64,000 nucleotides of DNA from Coffea arabica (GCF_036785885.1 NC_092320.1:14509557-14573556); one strand, 5' to 3'; counted from the first letter of the stretch, positions 1 through 11,721 are shown. Notes: generated from the sequence alone by a model not told the origin. Numbers and translations are program-made.

Positions 1-2284
1 TTGAGATCATTTTATGAGTGTACTCAAACTTTGAACTTTGTCATGATCTAGAGTTGGCCTGGGGAAATTACCAAGTTCTTATTGTGTGGTATTCAGGGAA
101 AGTCGAATGGATATTACAAGAAGAGCAGAGGTACTAGCATATGCTGAATTCTATACACTGGGGGGGGGGGGGGGGGTTGGTCAATTTTGTTTACTTTCAC
201 TGTTGCTAATAAACGTCTCATATATTATTGTTTTGATGAGTGATGCCAATTTTTGTAGGTCAAAGGAAACGAAGTAGGCAAGCTAAAAGTGCTCTAGACA
301 TGAATGCATTTTTGGACAGCATTTAGAGTAAGTTTAATTTACCTAAGAAGTGATAACCTACAATAGCAAATGAATTTTTTTTTAAAAAAAAAAACCTATA
401 TTTGCAAATAAGAAAGGAGTTCAATTTATGGAAGTTGCATCATCCTTATATATGTACACACACATATAAATGTAAATTAATAATGTGACCATCTTTCCTA
501 ATTAATAAAAATGCACCAATTTTCTTCTCTGAAATCCTTTCACTGCTAGGTGGAAGCAAAAAAGCACCTAACAAAAAAGCCATAAACGGATATAAGTTTC
601 CATCTCCTAAAACCTGTAATATTTAGAATAGTTTTCAGAGATATCGATGTCAAACAATTGATAGAATCTAAACTATTTACAATCTGCAAGTAATTATTAG
701 AACCTTAAGTGCTTCGAGGCTCAAATTACATCTTGCAATGCTCAATAAGGAGTATGTTTTTGCTGCAAAATTATTTACTTCTTCCTAACTTAAATTTGGC
801 AAACTCTTGAAGTCTACCTTAAGTCGCATGACAAATATGATGTTTGATTTGCTTGCACTTAAATGTGATTGGCTTCTTACACGCAATTGTACCTACAAGA
901 AAGTTCACTCGACTATCTATACACACCAAATAATGATTAGCTGTGTTTAGTAGGTATCTAAAATGTAAAATTTCATGGGAAACTGGCAACTAGCATATAA
1001 AGATCATCAACAATCTCAGAATATAACCGTGCTACTTTGCATATATTCGTGAAGCTATATACTAAATTAATAAAACTTTGACAATTCTGAGCATAATCTT
1101 GGTTAAGTTCTTGTTATACCTCTAGTTTCTTGACTCTGTAATTTCTCCAACAGAGATAGTTGTGTGGCAAAGAGCCCTTTTTTACAGACCCTTCTTTATT
1201 ATTATCCTTCTTTCTCCTCTTACTTCTTGTCCGAATGTTCTAGACTACAAGTAACAGTCGCTGTGGTATGATTGTCAATGGAGATTCTTTACAATTCATC
1301 GAATAATGATAAACAAACTACTCTTTATTGATTTTACTTGCATTATATATTCTTTTTTTTTTGGAGACGTAGATAGACCCCAAGAAAAATATTGAAACCA
1401 ATTAATAGTTTCCTTGGTGGATTATGGCCAAAAGGTTAACAGCAAGATTGAATTGCCCAACCAAGGATATGTATCTGTTTATGTATATTTATATACACAT
1501 ACATACACACTGTTGTTCCGCTAGAATAAAAAGAGCTAATACTACATAGGAATAATAAAACAATAATAATAATAAAGATATAAGAGTGCACAAATGCGGT
1601 GGTTTGAAGAACAGATATCTCGTTTTTGTTTTAAAATGATTCAATCGTCCGCCGAAAAATAAATTACGGTGTAGCAAGATGTCCAACTTATCATCTTAGG
1701 ATACAACAGTACAGTCACATTTGTTGTTATTCTCTTTAGCCTATATAACTAAGAGAGTATAGCTCTACTAATACCGAATCTTCTTGCTAAAATACGAGAT
1801 AGGAATATATAGAAAATATGTTATTTTTCTCTTGTTACTTATAGCTGTCAGACTTCAGTAGCATTGGTAGCCCATAAGTATTTTCTCTCTCGTAGTCCAC
1901 ACACATATACAAGTGATAATAGTTAGTCAAAAGCGTAAGTTATACTAGTAACAATATGCTCAATAATGTAGGAATTATAGGTATTTAAATTAGAGGCATA
2001 GGTTATAATTCTTTTATAATTGAAAATCTTTACTAATTGCTATCAATAATGTTGAATTCATGAGTATCAATCAAATATTCCCTCCCTTTTTTTATGACTG
2101 ACGTTTGAGAAATTTGCTCAGGTATACTTTTATTTGTCGTTTAATTATCCCCATACAGTATTAATTATTTTTTCACAATTTTACCCTTTTATCTCTCTTT
2201 TTCAATACAGGGTTTTTAATTACTATTCCTAATTTGGTAGGAGTTAGTTTGCATTATTTTTGGCCTAGTAAAACAGCACCATTT
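1..2284. other. Gene-free AT-rich intergenic DNA
   Basis: No reading frame here resembles a known protein and no RNA gene was recognised. It holds a run of 17 G at 160-176, short A and T runs (for example near 370-392) and several short TA-rich tracts. It ends at the target duplication of the copia element. Confidence 0.6.
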
Positions 2285-2289
2285 AGTAC

Positions 2290-2552
2290 TGTTATACCAG
2301 ATGCAGCGGAACAGAAGAACAAACAAGAATAGACAAGAACAACTTGGGGGAAATCAGATTGTATTAGGGTTGTAATTGGAATAGTTTACAGACTAAAATA
2401 ATGTGTATATATATACAACCAAACAGACTGGACCCAAAACAGGCCCAAAACAAGACCCAAAATAAAACAGACGCGGTAACTAATATATACCGTAAGCGAG
2501 ACCCCCGTACAGCTCAGCGGGGGTTGAAAATCTAATTCAAGGCATCTCAACA
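2290..2552 (-). repeat. 3' LTR of the copia element (full length)
   Basis: This LTR is 263 bp and begins and ends with the TG...CA type termini expected of LTRs. It keeps a central AT-rich block with a TATATATA core near 2407-2415 that is absent from the other LTR. It abuts the AGTAC duplication at 2285-2289. Confidence 0.9.
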
Positions 2553-2664
2553 ATCTCCACCTTGACTTGAATCTTCCCCGAAAAATGTAACAGACGCACT
2601 AATGAAGTGCCAGAAGTACTCAGAGAATTATCTCTAAGTACCATCAGAATGCCCATAAGGGCCA

Positions 2665-4584
2665 TCAGAAACTTAGGACATTTAGCAAATCCAAACAATG
2701 TTTGAATTTACTATGAGGGACCGGCTTGGTGAACATATCAACAGGATTGTCAGCAGTGCCAATTTTCTTCACCTTGATCCTTGTCTCAGATCTCAAGAAA
2801 TGATATCGGACATCAATGTGTTTAGTCCTCTCATGATGAACTTGATCCTTGGCTAAACATATTGCACTGAGACTATCACAATATATATTAGCCTGATCCT
2901 GATGTAGGCCAAGATCTCCAACCAGCCCCTTTAACCAAATTCCCTCTTTAGCAGCCTCCGTCAATGCCATATACTCTGCCTCAGTAGTGGACAGAGTCAC
3001 TGTAGGTTGTAGAGTTACTTTCCAACTAACTACAGAATGCCCAAGAGTGAAAACATAACCAGTCATCGACCTCCTACTATCAACATCTCCAGCATAATCA
3101 GAATCTGAATAGCCTGTAACCAAACACTCTGTATCACCTCCATAGATGAGACCAACATCAGATGTACCCCTCAAGTACCGAAAAATTCGCTTCACTGCCA
3201 GCCAGTGCTCCTTCCCAGGATTAGCCATAAATCTGCTAACAACACTGACTGCATGTGCCAGATCAGGTCTAGTGCAGACCATGGCATACATCAAACTACC
3301 CACTGCACTAGAATAGGGAACCTTAGCCATATACTCCATCTCAGCTTCTGACTGTGGTGCAAGTGTAACTGATAGTTGAGCATTCGTTGCACTCGGAGTA
3401 TTCAAGGGTTTTGCTGTAGACATGCCAAATCTGGATAGTACCTTCTCAATATAGCTCTTCTGTGATAAGAAAAGTTTTTTCTGACTTCTATCCCTGAAAA
3501 TCTCCATTCCTAAAATTTTCTGTGCTGCACCCAAGTCTTTCATCTCAAACTCTGCACTGAGAAGACTTTTCAACTTCTGTATATCAGCTTTATTCCTCGC
3601 AGCTATGAGCATATCATCTACATACAGAATCAAATAGATCATCGAACCATCTTCAAGTTTGTTGTGATATACACAACAATCATACTGACTTCTGTTGTAA
3701 CCTAGCTCAATCATGTAGCCGTCAATTTTTTTGTACCACTGCCTTGGGGACTGCTTTAATCCATACAAAGATTTCTTCAACTTGCATACATAATCTTCTT
3801 TTCCCCGAACATGAAATCTATCTGGCTGAGTCATATAAATCTCTTCATCTAACTCTCCATGTAGGAAAGCTGTCTTCACGTCTAGCTGCTCAAGTTCTAT
3901 GTCCTGATGTGCAACCATTGCTAGTAGCACCCTGATAGAAGTGTGTCTGACCATTGGTGAGAAAATCTCATTGTAGTCTACTCCTTCTCTTTGAGTGAAC
4001 CCTCTTGCAACAACACGTGCTTTATACTTGATGCCCTCAGCTGGAGAAATTCCTTCCTTCCTTTTAAAGACCCATTTGCAAGTCACAACCTTTCTCTCTG
4101 CTGGCCGTTTGACCAATTCCCAAGTGTCATTCTTGTGTAACGACTCCATTTCATCACCCATTGCAGCAAGCCATTGAGCTGACTCACTGCCTGAAATAGC
4201 TTCTCTATAAGTAGAGGGCTCAGGAGAATCCACCTCCTCAGCAACTTGAAATGCATAACCTACAAAATTCCGATACCTGCTGGGAGCTTGTACTCCCACT
4301 CTCCTTGCACGATCATAAGCAATACCATGCTGTTGAGTTTCTGATGCAGTATGGGATATAGGTGCCAACCTTTCTGCTGATGTAGGTTCTGGAGACTCTA
4401 CTTCTGCAGGAGGTTCAGTTTCACAGGATAGCTGTTGATAATCACTAAATTGCTGCTGTGATTCAAAACCATTTTGAATGATTTTTAGCTCTACCTGTTT
4501 ATCAACACCTGCACTTTCTTCATCACCTGTACTTTCTGCAACAACAACCTTCACAGAGGGGTTAAGTATAGAGTTTTCATCAAA
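2665..4584 (-). pseudogene. copia reverse transcriptase-RNase H part of the polyprotein
   Basis: This is the downstream half of the same polyprotein, in a different frame from the integrase part. The open frame has no convincing ATG at its start (the first usable codon at 4554 is GTG), which fits a continuation rather than a separate gene. It shows the copia RT entry region ([18 protein letters not shown]), the catalytic YVDD box (LILYVDDML), and the RNase H region with [18 protein letters not shown] and [11 protein letters not shown]. It ends normally close to the polypurine tract and 3' LTR. Apart from the frameshift no stop interrupts RT or RNase H, so decay is recent. Confidence 0.9.
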
Positions 4585-4586
4585 AA

Positions 4587-6665
4587 TTACACTTCTACTA
4601 AGTATAACTTTCCTTTCTGAGGGTGACCAGATTTATACCCTTTAACCCCATCTCCATATCCCAGAAACACTCCCTTTTTGGCCCTTAGTTCTAGTTTACC
4701 CTCACTGACATGATAATACGCAGTACAACCAAAAGTCTTCAAATTTGAGTAAGTAGGGGACATACCAGACCACACTTCATAAGGTATCTTGCAGTCTATA
4801 CCTGTATGAGGTGCACAATTGATCAAGAAGCAGGCCGTGCTCACTGCTTCCGCCCAGAACCTCCTTGGCAAACCAGCATTGAAGAGCATACACCGTGCTC
4901 TCTCTAGAAATGTCTGATTCATGCGTTCTGCTACACCATTTTGTTGTGGTGTGTGTCGAACTGTGTGATGCCGGGCAATTCCTTCATCTTTGCAGAACTC
5001 ATCGAACTCCTTTGAACAGAATTCCAGACCATTATCAATTCTCAGCCTTTTGATCTTCTTTCCAGTTTGATTCTCCACTAAGGCCTTCCACTGCTTGAAA
5101 TTCTTGAAAGCTTCACATTTTTCCTTCATAATGATTACCCAAGTCATCCTTGAATAATCATCAATCATGGATAAAAAATACCGACAGCCTCCCAAGGACT
5201 CAACTCGTGAAGGACCCCAACAGTCAGAATGGATGTAATCCAGTGTGCCTTTTGTCCTGTGAATTGCCTTCCCAAACTTTTTGCGATGTAATTTACCGAA
5301 AGTACAATGTTCACAGAATCCAAGATCAGTGACCTTGTGGCCTTCTAGAAGATCACGTTTAGACAAAATCTGCATCCCTCTTTCGCTCATATGACCAAGC
5401 CTGATGTGCCACAACTTGGTCATATCAGACCTGCGATCTTCAGAAGATGCAACAGTAGCAGCAGTAGAACCTGTTAGCGTAGAACCTTGTAAGATGTACA
5501 GGGTGCCATGCTTAACTCTTTTGAGAACCACTAATGAACCTTTACTGATGCACAACTCTCCACTTCCTCCGCTGAACCTGAAACCCTTACTGTCAAGAGT
5601 ACTAAGTGATATCAGATTCTTCGTCATTTTAGGGACATGCCTGACTTCGTTCAGTGTGGCAATTTTTCCAGTATGTGTCCTGATCTTAATCGAACCGATT
5701 CCAACAACCTTGCAGACAGCGCTATTAGTCATCACGACATTTCCGCCATCTATCTGCTCATATGTTGTAAACCATTCCCTATTTGAACATATGTGATAGG
5801 ACGCCCCAGAATCAAGAACCCACACATCAGAGTGATGTGTTGGTTCGTTTGCAATTAGGGCCAGGTCTTCTTCTGAATTTTCCGCTTCCTTTTCTGCAAC
5901 TGAAGCTGAAGCGTGTTGTTTTTCCTGCTGTTTCTTCTTCTTGGGACAATCAGATTTCCAATGACCCTTTTCCTTGCAATAGTTACAGACATCATCCGGC
6001 TTGGGACCTTTAGAGAACTGCTTCTTATTTCCGGACTTCTTTTTTCCCAATTTTCCTTTACCACTACTGACAACTAATCTAGCAACCTGATTATCTGTAA
6101 CATTACCAGCCGCCTTATGGCGCAACTCTCTACTATGCAGTGCTGATTTTACTTCTTCCAAAGTCACTGTATCTTTACCGCCAATAAAAGACTGAACAAA
6201 ATTCTCATACGATAACGGTAGAGACACTAACAGAATCAACGCGGCATCCTCATCCTCAATTTTAACATCAATATTACGCAATTCAAGAAGAATTGTATTT
6301 AATTGATCTAAATGTTCTCGAAGAGGAGTACCTTCTTGCATACGCAGACCGAACAGACGTTGCTTTAGGAGCAACTTGTTGGTTAAAGACTTCGTCATAT
6401 AGAGACTTTCAAGTTTAACCCACAAACCCGCAGCAGTTTCTTCACCGGCGACCTCAGTGATGACATCATCTGCCAGACACAACATGATTGTCGAGTGAGC
6501 CTTTTCCTCCAGACTCATCGACTCTTCATCAACGGAATCCGATTTCTTCTTTGTTAGCGGACTCCACAGGCTCTGCTGCTTTAACAGAGCCCGCATCTTG
6601 ATCTGCCATAAACTGAAACTATTTCTCCCGGTGAACTTGTCGATCTTGATGTTCAAAGCAGACAT
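4587..6665 (-). pseudogene. copia gag-protease-integrase part of the polyprotein
   Basis: Translation probably starts at the ATG at 6663-6665, because the open frame upstream of it lies in the primer site and LTR. In order, the frame has a copia Gag region, a CCHC zinc knuckle (CNYCKEKGHWKSDC), a protease site with DSGA, the integrase HHCC zinc domain (HIRLGH then CEHC), and the integrase core with the family's acidic residues (IDDYS, RIDNG, GVAERMN). The D-N-G motif reads RIDNGLEF where copia integrases normally have two glycines. The frame then meets a stop at 4587-4589, just after the [10 protein letters not shown] segment. A one-base deletion around 4628-4632 explains this, because the expected continuation is present in another frame. 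Confidence 0.9.
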
Positions 6666-6701
6666 GTTGTTGCGTGATCCGAGCCCTAGGACAAACCTAG
6701 A

Positions 6702-6713
6702 GCTCTGATACCA
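6702..6713 (-). other. Primer binding site for initiator tRNA-Met
   Basis: On the minus strand it reads TGGTATCAGAGC, the standard plant copia primer site, lying three bases inside the 5' LTR. Confidence 0.85.
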
Positions 6714-6716
6714 GTT

Positions 6717-6867
6717 TGTTATACCAGATGCAGCGGAACAGAAGAACAAACAAGAATAGACAAGAACAACTTGGGGGAAATCAGATTGTATTAGGGTTGT
6801 AACAAGAACAGCGAGACCCCCGTACAGCTCAGCGGGAGTTGAAGATCTAATTCAAGGCATCTCAACA
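6717..6867 (-). repeat. 5' LTR of the copia element, internally deleted
   Basis: Only 151 bp remain, against 263 bp in the other LTR. The first 86 bp (plus-strand order) are identical to the 3' LTR and the last 57 bp differ at two sites. The middle, including the only TATA-like block, is missing and is replaced by a short filler reading CAAGAACA. The same string occurs about 45 bp away inside the LTR. Since the 5' LTR carries the promoter of such elements, transcription of this copy is probably lost. Confidence 0.9.
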
Positions 6868-6872
6868 AGTAC

Positions 6873-7260
6873 TCTAGTGAGAGAAAACATGGGTAAATTG
6901 GATAATTAATGAGGGTACAAAAGGAAAGTAGTGTACAGATTTAAGCAATGAAAAATTTTTCTTAATTGGTGTGTAAAACCTTAAACGTCAGTTATAAAAA
7001 AAGAGAGGGAGTAGTAATAACTCTGACCATATTCTCTCCTTGTAACCTGTGCATTTAACTGAAAAATTGAATACCAACACACACACACACACACACACAG
7101 AGTAAAATACTGAAACCAGCTAGATGTTTAGGAAAAAGTTTCCTTAGTGGATGGATGATCTTTATCCATTTGAATCACATGCATTTAGATCTATTTACTA
7201 AACGGTTGCAATTGCCACTCGTAGTGAAACGGGTACGCATTTAAGGAGATCATCCTTATC
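6873..7260. other. Intergenic DNA upstream of the lipocalin locus
   Basis: No gene is seen. It contains a (CA)n microsatellite at about 7076-7099. It separates the copia element from the first lipocalin promoter by about 400 bp. Confidence 0.6.
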
Positions 7261-7357
7261 TTCCACGTCTCCACGCCATATATATATACTTGTTGAACCT
7301 TGCTTTGCTTTCTTCCTCAAGCTATACCCACAAGAAACAATTCCATTTCGTAACAAA
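7261..7357 (+). promoter_or_regulatory. Promoter and 5' UTR of lipocalin first exon A
   Basis: A TATATATATA box at about 7278-7287 lies 70-80 bp before the ATG at 7358. It is preceded by TTCCACGTCTCCA at 7261-7273. Nearly the same block, TTCCACGTCTCCA followed by a TATA box and a TGTT-AACCT string, recurs in front of exon B (8867-8902). The promoter was therefore duplicated together with the exon. Confidence 0.6.
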
Positions 7358-7774
7358 ATGTCTCCCTTTCTCTTAGCCCTTTTTTCACTCTTGATCTGCA
7401 AATCAATGGCATCCCATCAAGAAGTAGTAAGGGGCCTAAACGTGGAGAAGTACATGGGAAGATGGTATGAAATTGCTTCATTTCCTTCATTCTTCCAACC
7501 AAAAGGTGGTGTTGACACAAGGGCCACCTACACTTTGCGCCCTGATGGCAACATCAGTGTTCTGAATGAGGTCTGGGTTAATGGCCGAAGAAAATCCATT
7601 AGTGGCACTGCATATAAGGCCGATCCCAGAAGTGACGAAGCAAAATTGAAAGTCAGGTTCCGCATCCCTCCAGACCTTCCCTTCGTTCCTGTTGTTGGGG
7701 ATTATTGGGTTTTATACGTTGATGATGGTTACCAGAATGCTGTGGTTGGCCATCCTACTAGGAGATTTCTATGG
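7358..7774 (+). CDS. Temperature-induced lipocalin-like, first exon A (with hydrophobic leader)
   Basis: This exon encodes 139 residues of a plant lipocalin. It keeps the three structural signatures: GRWYEIASFPSF (strand A, GxW), GDYWVLYVDD (TDY region) and HPTRRFLW at the end. The exon stops in phase 0 at a GT donor (7775) in exactly the same place as exon B. Residues 1-16 add a hydrophobic stretch (FLLALFSLLI) not present in exon B or in ordinary plant TIL proteins, so the product could enter the secretory pathway. A second in-frame ATG at 7406 would give a leaderless protein that aligns with the usual start. No typical second exon follows within about 1 kb. A weak alternative at about 7863-7905 (ag then ATGCTGATATTAG, stop after 14 codons) or splicing to 10051 are possible. 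Reading through the donor gives a 184-residue frame with an unrelated tail. Confidence 0.8.
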
Positions 7775-8866
7775 GTATGTTTTTTTGCTCATCTATCTAT
7801 TCTCTGTACAATTGATCAATTCATGAAAATGGTGGTAACACATTTACTTACATTTTGTTTAGATGCTGATATTAGCGGGTTGTCCATACATGCATGCATG
7901 GCATTAATGTGAAAACCGGCGCTGCATAATACTGTATGTTGGGATGTGGTAGATAAGAATAAATGTAATCTTTTCTTTGTGTTATAAAAATCAATTGTAT
8001 TTCTTGGTCATACTTGTGACTTTCAAATTTCAAGTGCAATACTACGAATTTTGTTTGTTTGTTTGTTTGTTTGTACAAAATACTATTTTAATTGATCAGA
8101 AAAAAAAATGATAATATGAGATATCACCTAGACATATTCATTTTCCAACAATAAATGAAAATTATTTGTTTGTGTAAATTGTCTAATAAGCCAAAATTTA
8201 CAGAATTTTTGTTTGAAGTATGACAGCTTGAATATTTTTTTTACCAAACACATTTTACAATGGCCCATAAAGCAAAATATTCTCAAAATATTTTGCTTGC
8301 TTTTGAGGGATTGTCTTTATTTCTATTCCTCTATATTTATCTATAGTAGAGGTGTTCAATTTTTGACATGGTTAAGAGGTTTTTTTTTTTTTTTGGGCAA
8401 TTTGAATTGAAATGGAAAAACTTATTTAAATACAGGTAAGGACAATAAATGTGAATGAGTATTCCTATGCAGTAATTTTATTATGAAACTGAATCTTAAT
8501 AAATAAAATCTTCGAAAAGATGAGACTAAACCAAATGTTATCTTCTTCTCAAATCATTTCCAAAATCAGTTCATATACATATTTTTTTTTTCCGAATAAT
8601 TATACAGCCTTGATATGAATCATGAATAATTTCAAATCTTGAAAACAATTTGAAGAATTATTATAGGAGGGCAAACGGAATATCTCCATTTACCCCTGAA
8701 TGGAAAGAATCCAATTGTAGGAGAGTATTTGGGTCATTTGCTTAGTGTGAAATACTACTGCTATAAAACGCTAGTCGTATTTTCTTACGTATTAAAGACG
8801 TTCTAGAATGACCTGTAAAGCAATGGAAACAACCCGGAGCCTCTACAAATTCTATGGACCTTAAGT
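7775..8866. other. DNA between the two lipocalin first exons
   Basis: It contains a possible decayed second exon near 7863-7905, a poly(A)-signal-like AATAAATG near 7959, a (GTTT)n microsatellite at about 8052-8073, and otherwise AT-rich DNA. If exon A splices to 10051, all of this is intron. Confidence 0.45.
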
Positions 8867-9060
8867 TTCCACGTCTCCAAACTCTATATATACATGTTAA
8901 ACCTCTCCTCCTTTCTCTTAGATCCTCATCAAGCACTAGTATTAATCCAGAAAGCAGAAAAATCAAGTCCCATCTGGTAGTTTGGGCGCAAACCTTCATT
9001 ATCTACCTATCTATCTGCTTAGCCTCTATTTGATTCAAAATCTGCAAAAAAAAAAAAAAA
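8867..9060 (+). promoter_or_regulatory. Promoter and 5' UTR of lipocalin exon B
   Basis: A TATATATA box is at about 8885-8892, preceded by TTCCACGTCTCCA shared with the exon A promoter. A run of A of about 16 bases ends directly at the ATG at 9061. Confidence 0.6.
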
Positions 9061-10236
9061 ATGGCACCAAAGAAAGAGATGGAAGTGGTAAAAGGCCTGG
9101 ACGTGGAGAGGTATATGGGTAGATGGTATGAAATTGCTTCATTTCCCTCGTTCTTCCAACCAAAAAATGGGGTTGACACAAGGGCCACCTACACTTTGAA
9201 CTCTGATGGAACTATCCATGTTCTGAATGAAACCTGGTCTGATGGCAAAAGGGATTCCATTGAAGGCACTGCCTATAAGGCTGACGCCAAAAGTGATGAG
9301 GCAAAGCTCAAAGTCAAGTTCTATGTCCCCCCCTTCTTGCCCATCATTCCTGTTACTGGGGATTACTGGGTTTTGTATATTGATGATGATTACCAGTATG
9401 CCTTGATTGGCCAGCCTAGTAGGAAGTATCTTTGGGTACGTGTCTCTTTTTGATAACAGCATCATGCTTCTCTAGGTATAACTAAATCGTGTGACAATTG
9501 ATTGCTTTTCTGTGATGCTTGATTCTGAGAATCTGATACAAAAGGGAAAAATTTGCTAGCAAAATTTCGTGGGTTTAATGTGATTTTCTTACCTTAAGTT
9601 CTGGTCATACAAATAAGACTAGAATAACACATTTGAAACCAGGGAAGGAAGAAAGAAAGAAAGTACAGAAACAGAAATTATATCCTTCCATTGTCAATTA
9701 TAGTGATTAGCATTTTAGCAGAATGTGACTTATGGGATGTATTAGATGCCCATAAATGTCGTTTTGGGTTTATAAAAATATCAACTCCACCAAGGTTGGT
9801 TAATTTCGTTAATTAACCCAAATATAGATGGAGTAATTATGGATGTAAAATTTAAAATGATAATCATGCATGCAACCTTTAGATTACTTATTCGGATTCC
9901 TCATTGAAAATAGAAATGCTCTCAACTCAAAATTTCGAGCTCTCCTTATTTGGATCTTCTTTTTCTTTTCTGTCTTATGGAATATTCTTGAATTGAATCT
10001 TTGGCTTTTTACGAGCATAATTCAGAGGAGGTGGTGGTGTTGTTTAACAGATACTGAGCAGGAAAACCCACTTGGAGGATGAGATCTACAACCAGCTTGT
10101 TCAAAAGGCTGTTGAGGAAGGCTATGATGTTAGCAAGCTGCACAAGACACCACAGCATGACCCCCCTCCAGAGAGCGATGGAGCTTCCACCGATAACAAA
10201 GGGATTTGGTGGATCAAATCTTTATTTGGGAAGTAG
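9061..10236 (+). CDS. TIL: Temperature-induced lipocalin (two exons)
   Basis: Exons are 9061-9435 and 10051-10236, joined in phase 0 (CTTTGG/gtacgt, ttaacag/ATACTG), giving 186 residues, the usual length of plant TIL. The start MAPKKEMEVVKGLDVERYMG matches the family and has no signal peptide. The lipocalin signatures are GRWYEIASFP, GDYWVLYIDDD and QPSRKYLW. The short second exon supplies the C-terminal helix region (VEEGYDVSKLHKTPQ) and the conserved end KGIWWIKSLFGK. Plant TIL proteins bind the plasma membrane, and move to chloroplasts under salt, and protect against heat, cold, oxidative and light stress. A bound small lipid or pigment is assumed from the family. An AATAAA-type signal follows at about 10243 and another near 10307. 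Confidence 0.95.
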
Positions 10237-11721
10237 TTAGTAATAAACCCTTTTTTATCAAAATTGCAGCGTTAGTGCTGCAATCAGTAAAAGAAATAGT
10301 GGTGGTGTTGAATAAAAGGGCCTGAGAGTCCCATCTTTGGTAATGTAATTATTATTTCTGCCGTGTCCTTACTGTAATGTTTGAGAATAGCGTGGTTTGA
10401 TCTCTAATGCAATTTGAGTCTTTGCCTAAAATTTGTTTGTTGCTTTATCTTTGGGGTCAAGTTTCTCTGGATACCTCCACATCCAATGGGGCCTTTCAAT
10501 GTCAATGCTAGACTTGAGCGTTAAGGGATTATAGGAAGGTCCACTTGGAATTTGGGGATGAATCTTGATGCCCACATGTGAGGTCCATCTATTTTCTTGG
10601 AGCCCAGGAAAGTGTTGCGATTGATTTCTGATGCAACGGCTAAGTTTCGCGGAGGTTGCATGTCGGTGGAGATATGCCATGAGCTGGAACGATCTTAGCA
10701 GTATTGCCATCGTTATCCGACCAATTCGATAAATCCACGATCTAGGTTGGGTGGACAGAAATGCCAAGAAGAGAAAAGAATTTGAGGGAAGTTTGGGGGA
10801 CAGGGAGACGTGACTATTAAAGCTGTGATAAAGGAGGCTAAATCATTTGGACGCGGTCAAGTTTATCTCAAAACAGCCAACAAGAAGATTATAAACAGGT
10901 TAGTTGGATCCATCACCCTCCCCTGCTCTGCACCCCACCCTAGTATGGAATTAGCCCTTCTAAGAAGCGAGGGAACATTTTCAAGTGCTAGGCCGTTTGA
11001 ATATGGGGTTTCCGTTTGAATATGGGGTTTCGACAAGCTCTACTCTTGTCTCGAGAACAGCTGCTCAAGCAATCCACAAAAATGTTTTGTTCTCATGTAA
11101 TCAACAGAAATCTGGGCGTCAACTTAGCCTAACTGCTTGGCCCAGAAAACAAATGGTTGCCTCCTGGACCCGTGGGAAAAACTAATATACACTCAGAACT
11201 CTTTTTAAATAGAAAATTATTTAAGTTAAACCTCTAGGAACTACACAACATGACTTGTTAAGTTAGACTAGTCTGTAAAACTACAGTCCATCTCACTAGT
11301 AATTTTGCCCAATTGCTTGATAGCAATAGATAAGTTAGATTAGAGAACGTGCGCATTTCCATTTGTCATTAAAAGTTCGCTGATGATAGAACATCTTCAA
11401 CTAGGGACTCCTGCATCTATACTGAAATTCATGTATTAATAATAGACGGGGGGGGCAGCATTAGAAATAGTCGGTCATGAAAGAAACCCTGACTTGTAAT
11501 TGAGAAGACATCCTGTAATAAGAACGACGATAGTAGGCCTATAAGAATCCAAATCATTTCCTCTTCATCAACCATAAAACCAAGGAACAAAGGGGAAGCA
11601 CAAAAGGCATTCAATTTGACCACGACTGATGAATGATATAAACAACAATCAACTTCTTATATGTATAATATCAGACGCGCGTGAAATACATGGTTGAGCA
11701 GCCCCTTCATCTTCAGAAGAT
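10237..11721. other. Intergenic DNA between lipocalin and YKT6 genes
   Basis: After the lipocalin 3' UTR (to about 10380) the DNA has somewhat higher GC content up to about 11170 but no protein family was recognised. Open frames of 66-113 codons on either strand look random. A 17-20 bp direct duplication (GTTTGAATATGGGGTTTC) sits at about 10998-11031. YKT6 lies tail-to-tail with the lipocalin, and its 3' UTR should run leftwards from 11722. Confidence 0.5.

Larger units (their letters stand above)
2290..6867 (-). mobile_element. Ty1/copia LTR retrotransposon (Tork/Tnt1-like), complete but defective
   Basis: Both termini are clear. The left LTR begins TGTTATACC and the right one ends ATCTCAACA, and the element is flanked by a perfect 5-bp target duplication AGTAC at 2285-2289 and 6868-6872. 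Read on the minus strand, the 5' LTR is the right copy (6717-6867). It is followed by a primer site matching initiator tRNA-Met at 6702-6713. A purine-rich tract (about 2553-2564) lies next to the 3' LTR (2290-2552). Gag, protease, integrase, reverse transcriptase and RNase H follow in the copia order. The shared parts of the two LTRs differ at only two positions by eye, so the insertion is young. The 5' LTR has lost about 120 bp and the polyprotein carries a frameshift, so this copy should not be able to move by itself. Confidence 0.95.

Noticed and set aside
5404-5796. Plus-strand 130-codon open frame
   Set aside because: It lies entirely antisense to the copia gag-integrase coding and has no recognisable features.
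7358-7912. 184-codon reading of lipocalin exon A through its donor site
   Set aside because: The last 45 codons read intron-like sequence after a conserved GT donor placed exactly as in exon B.
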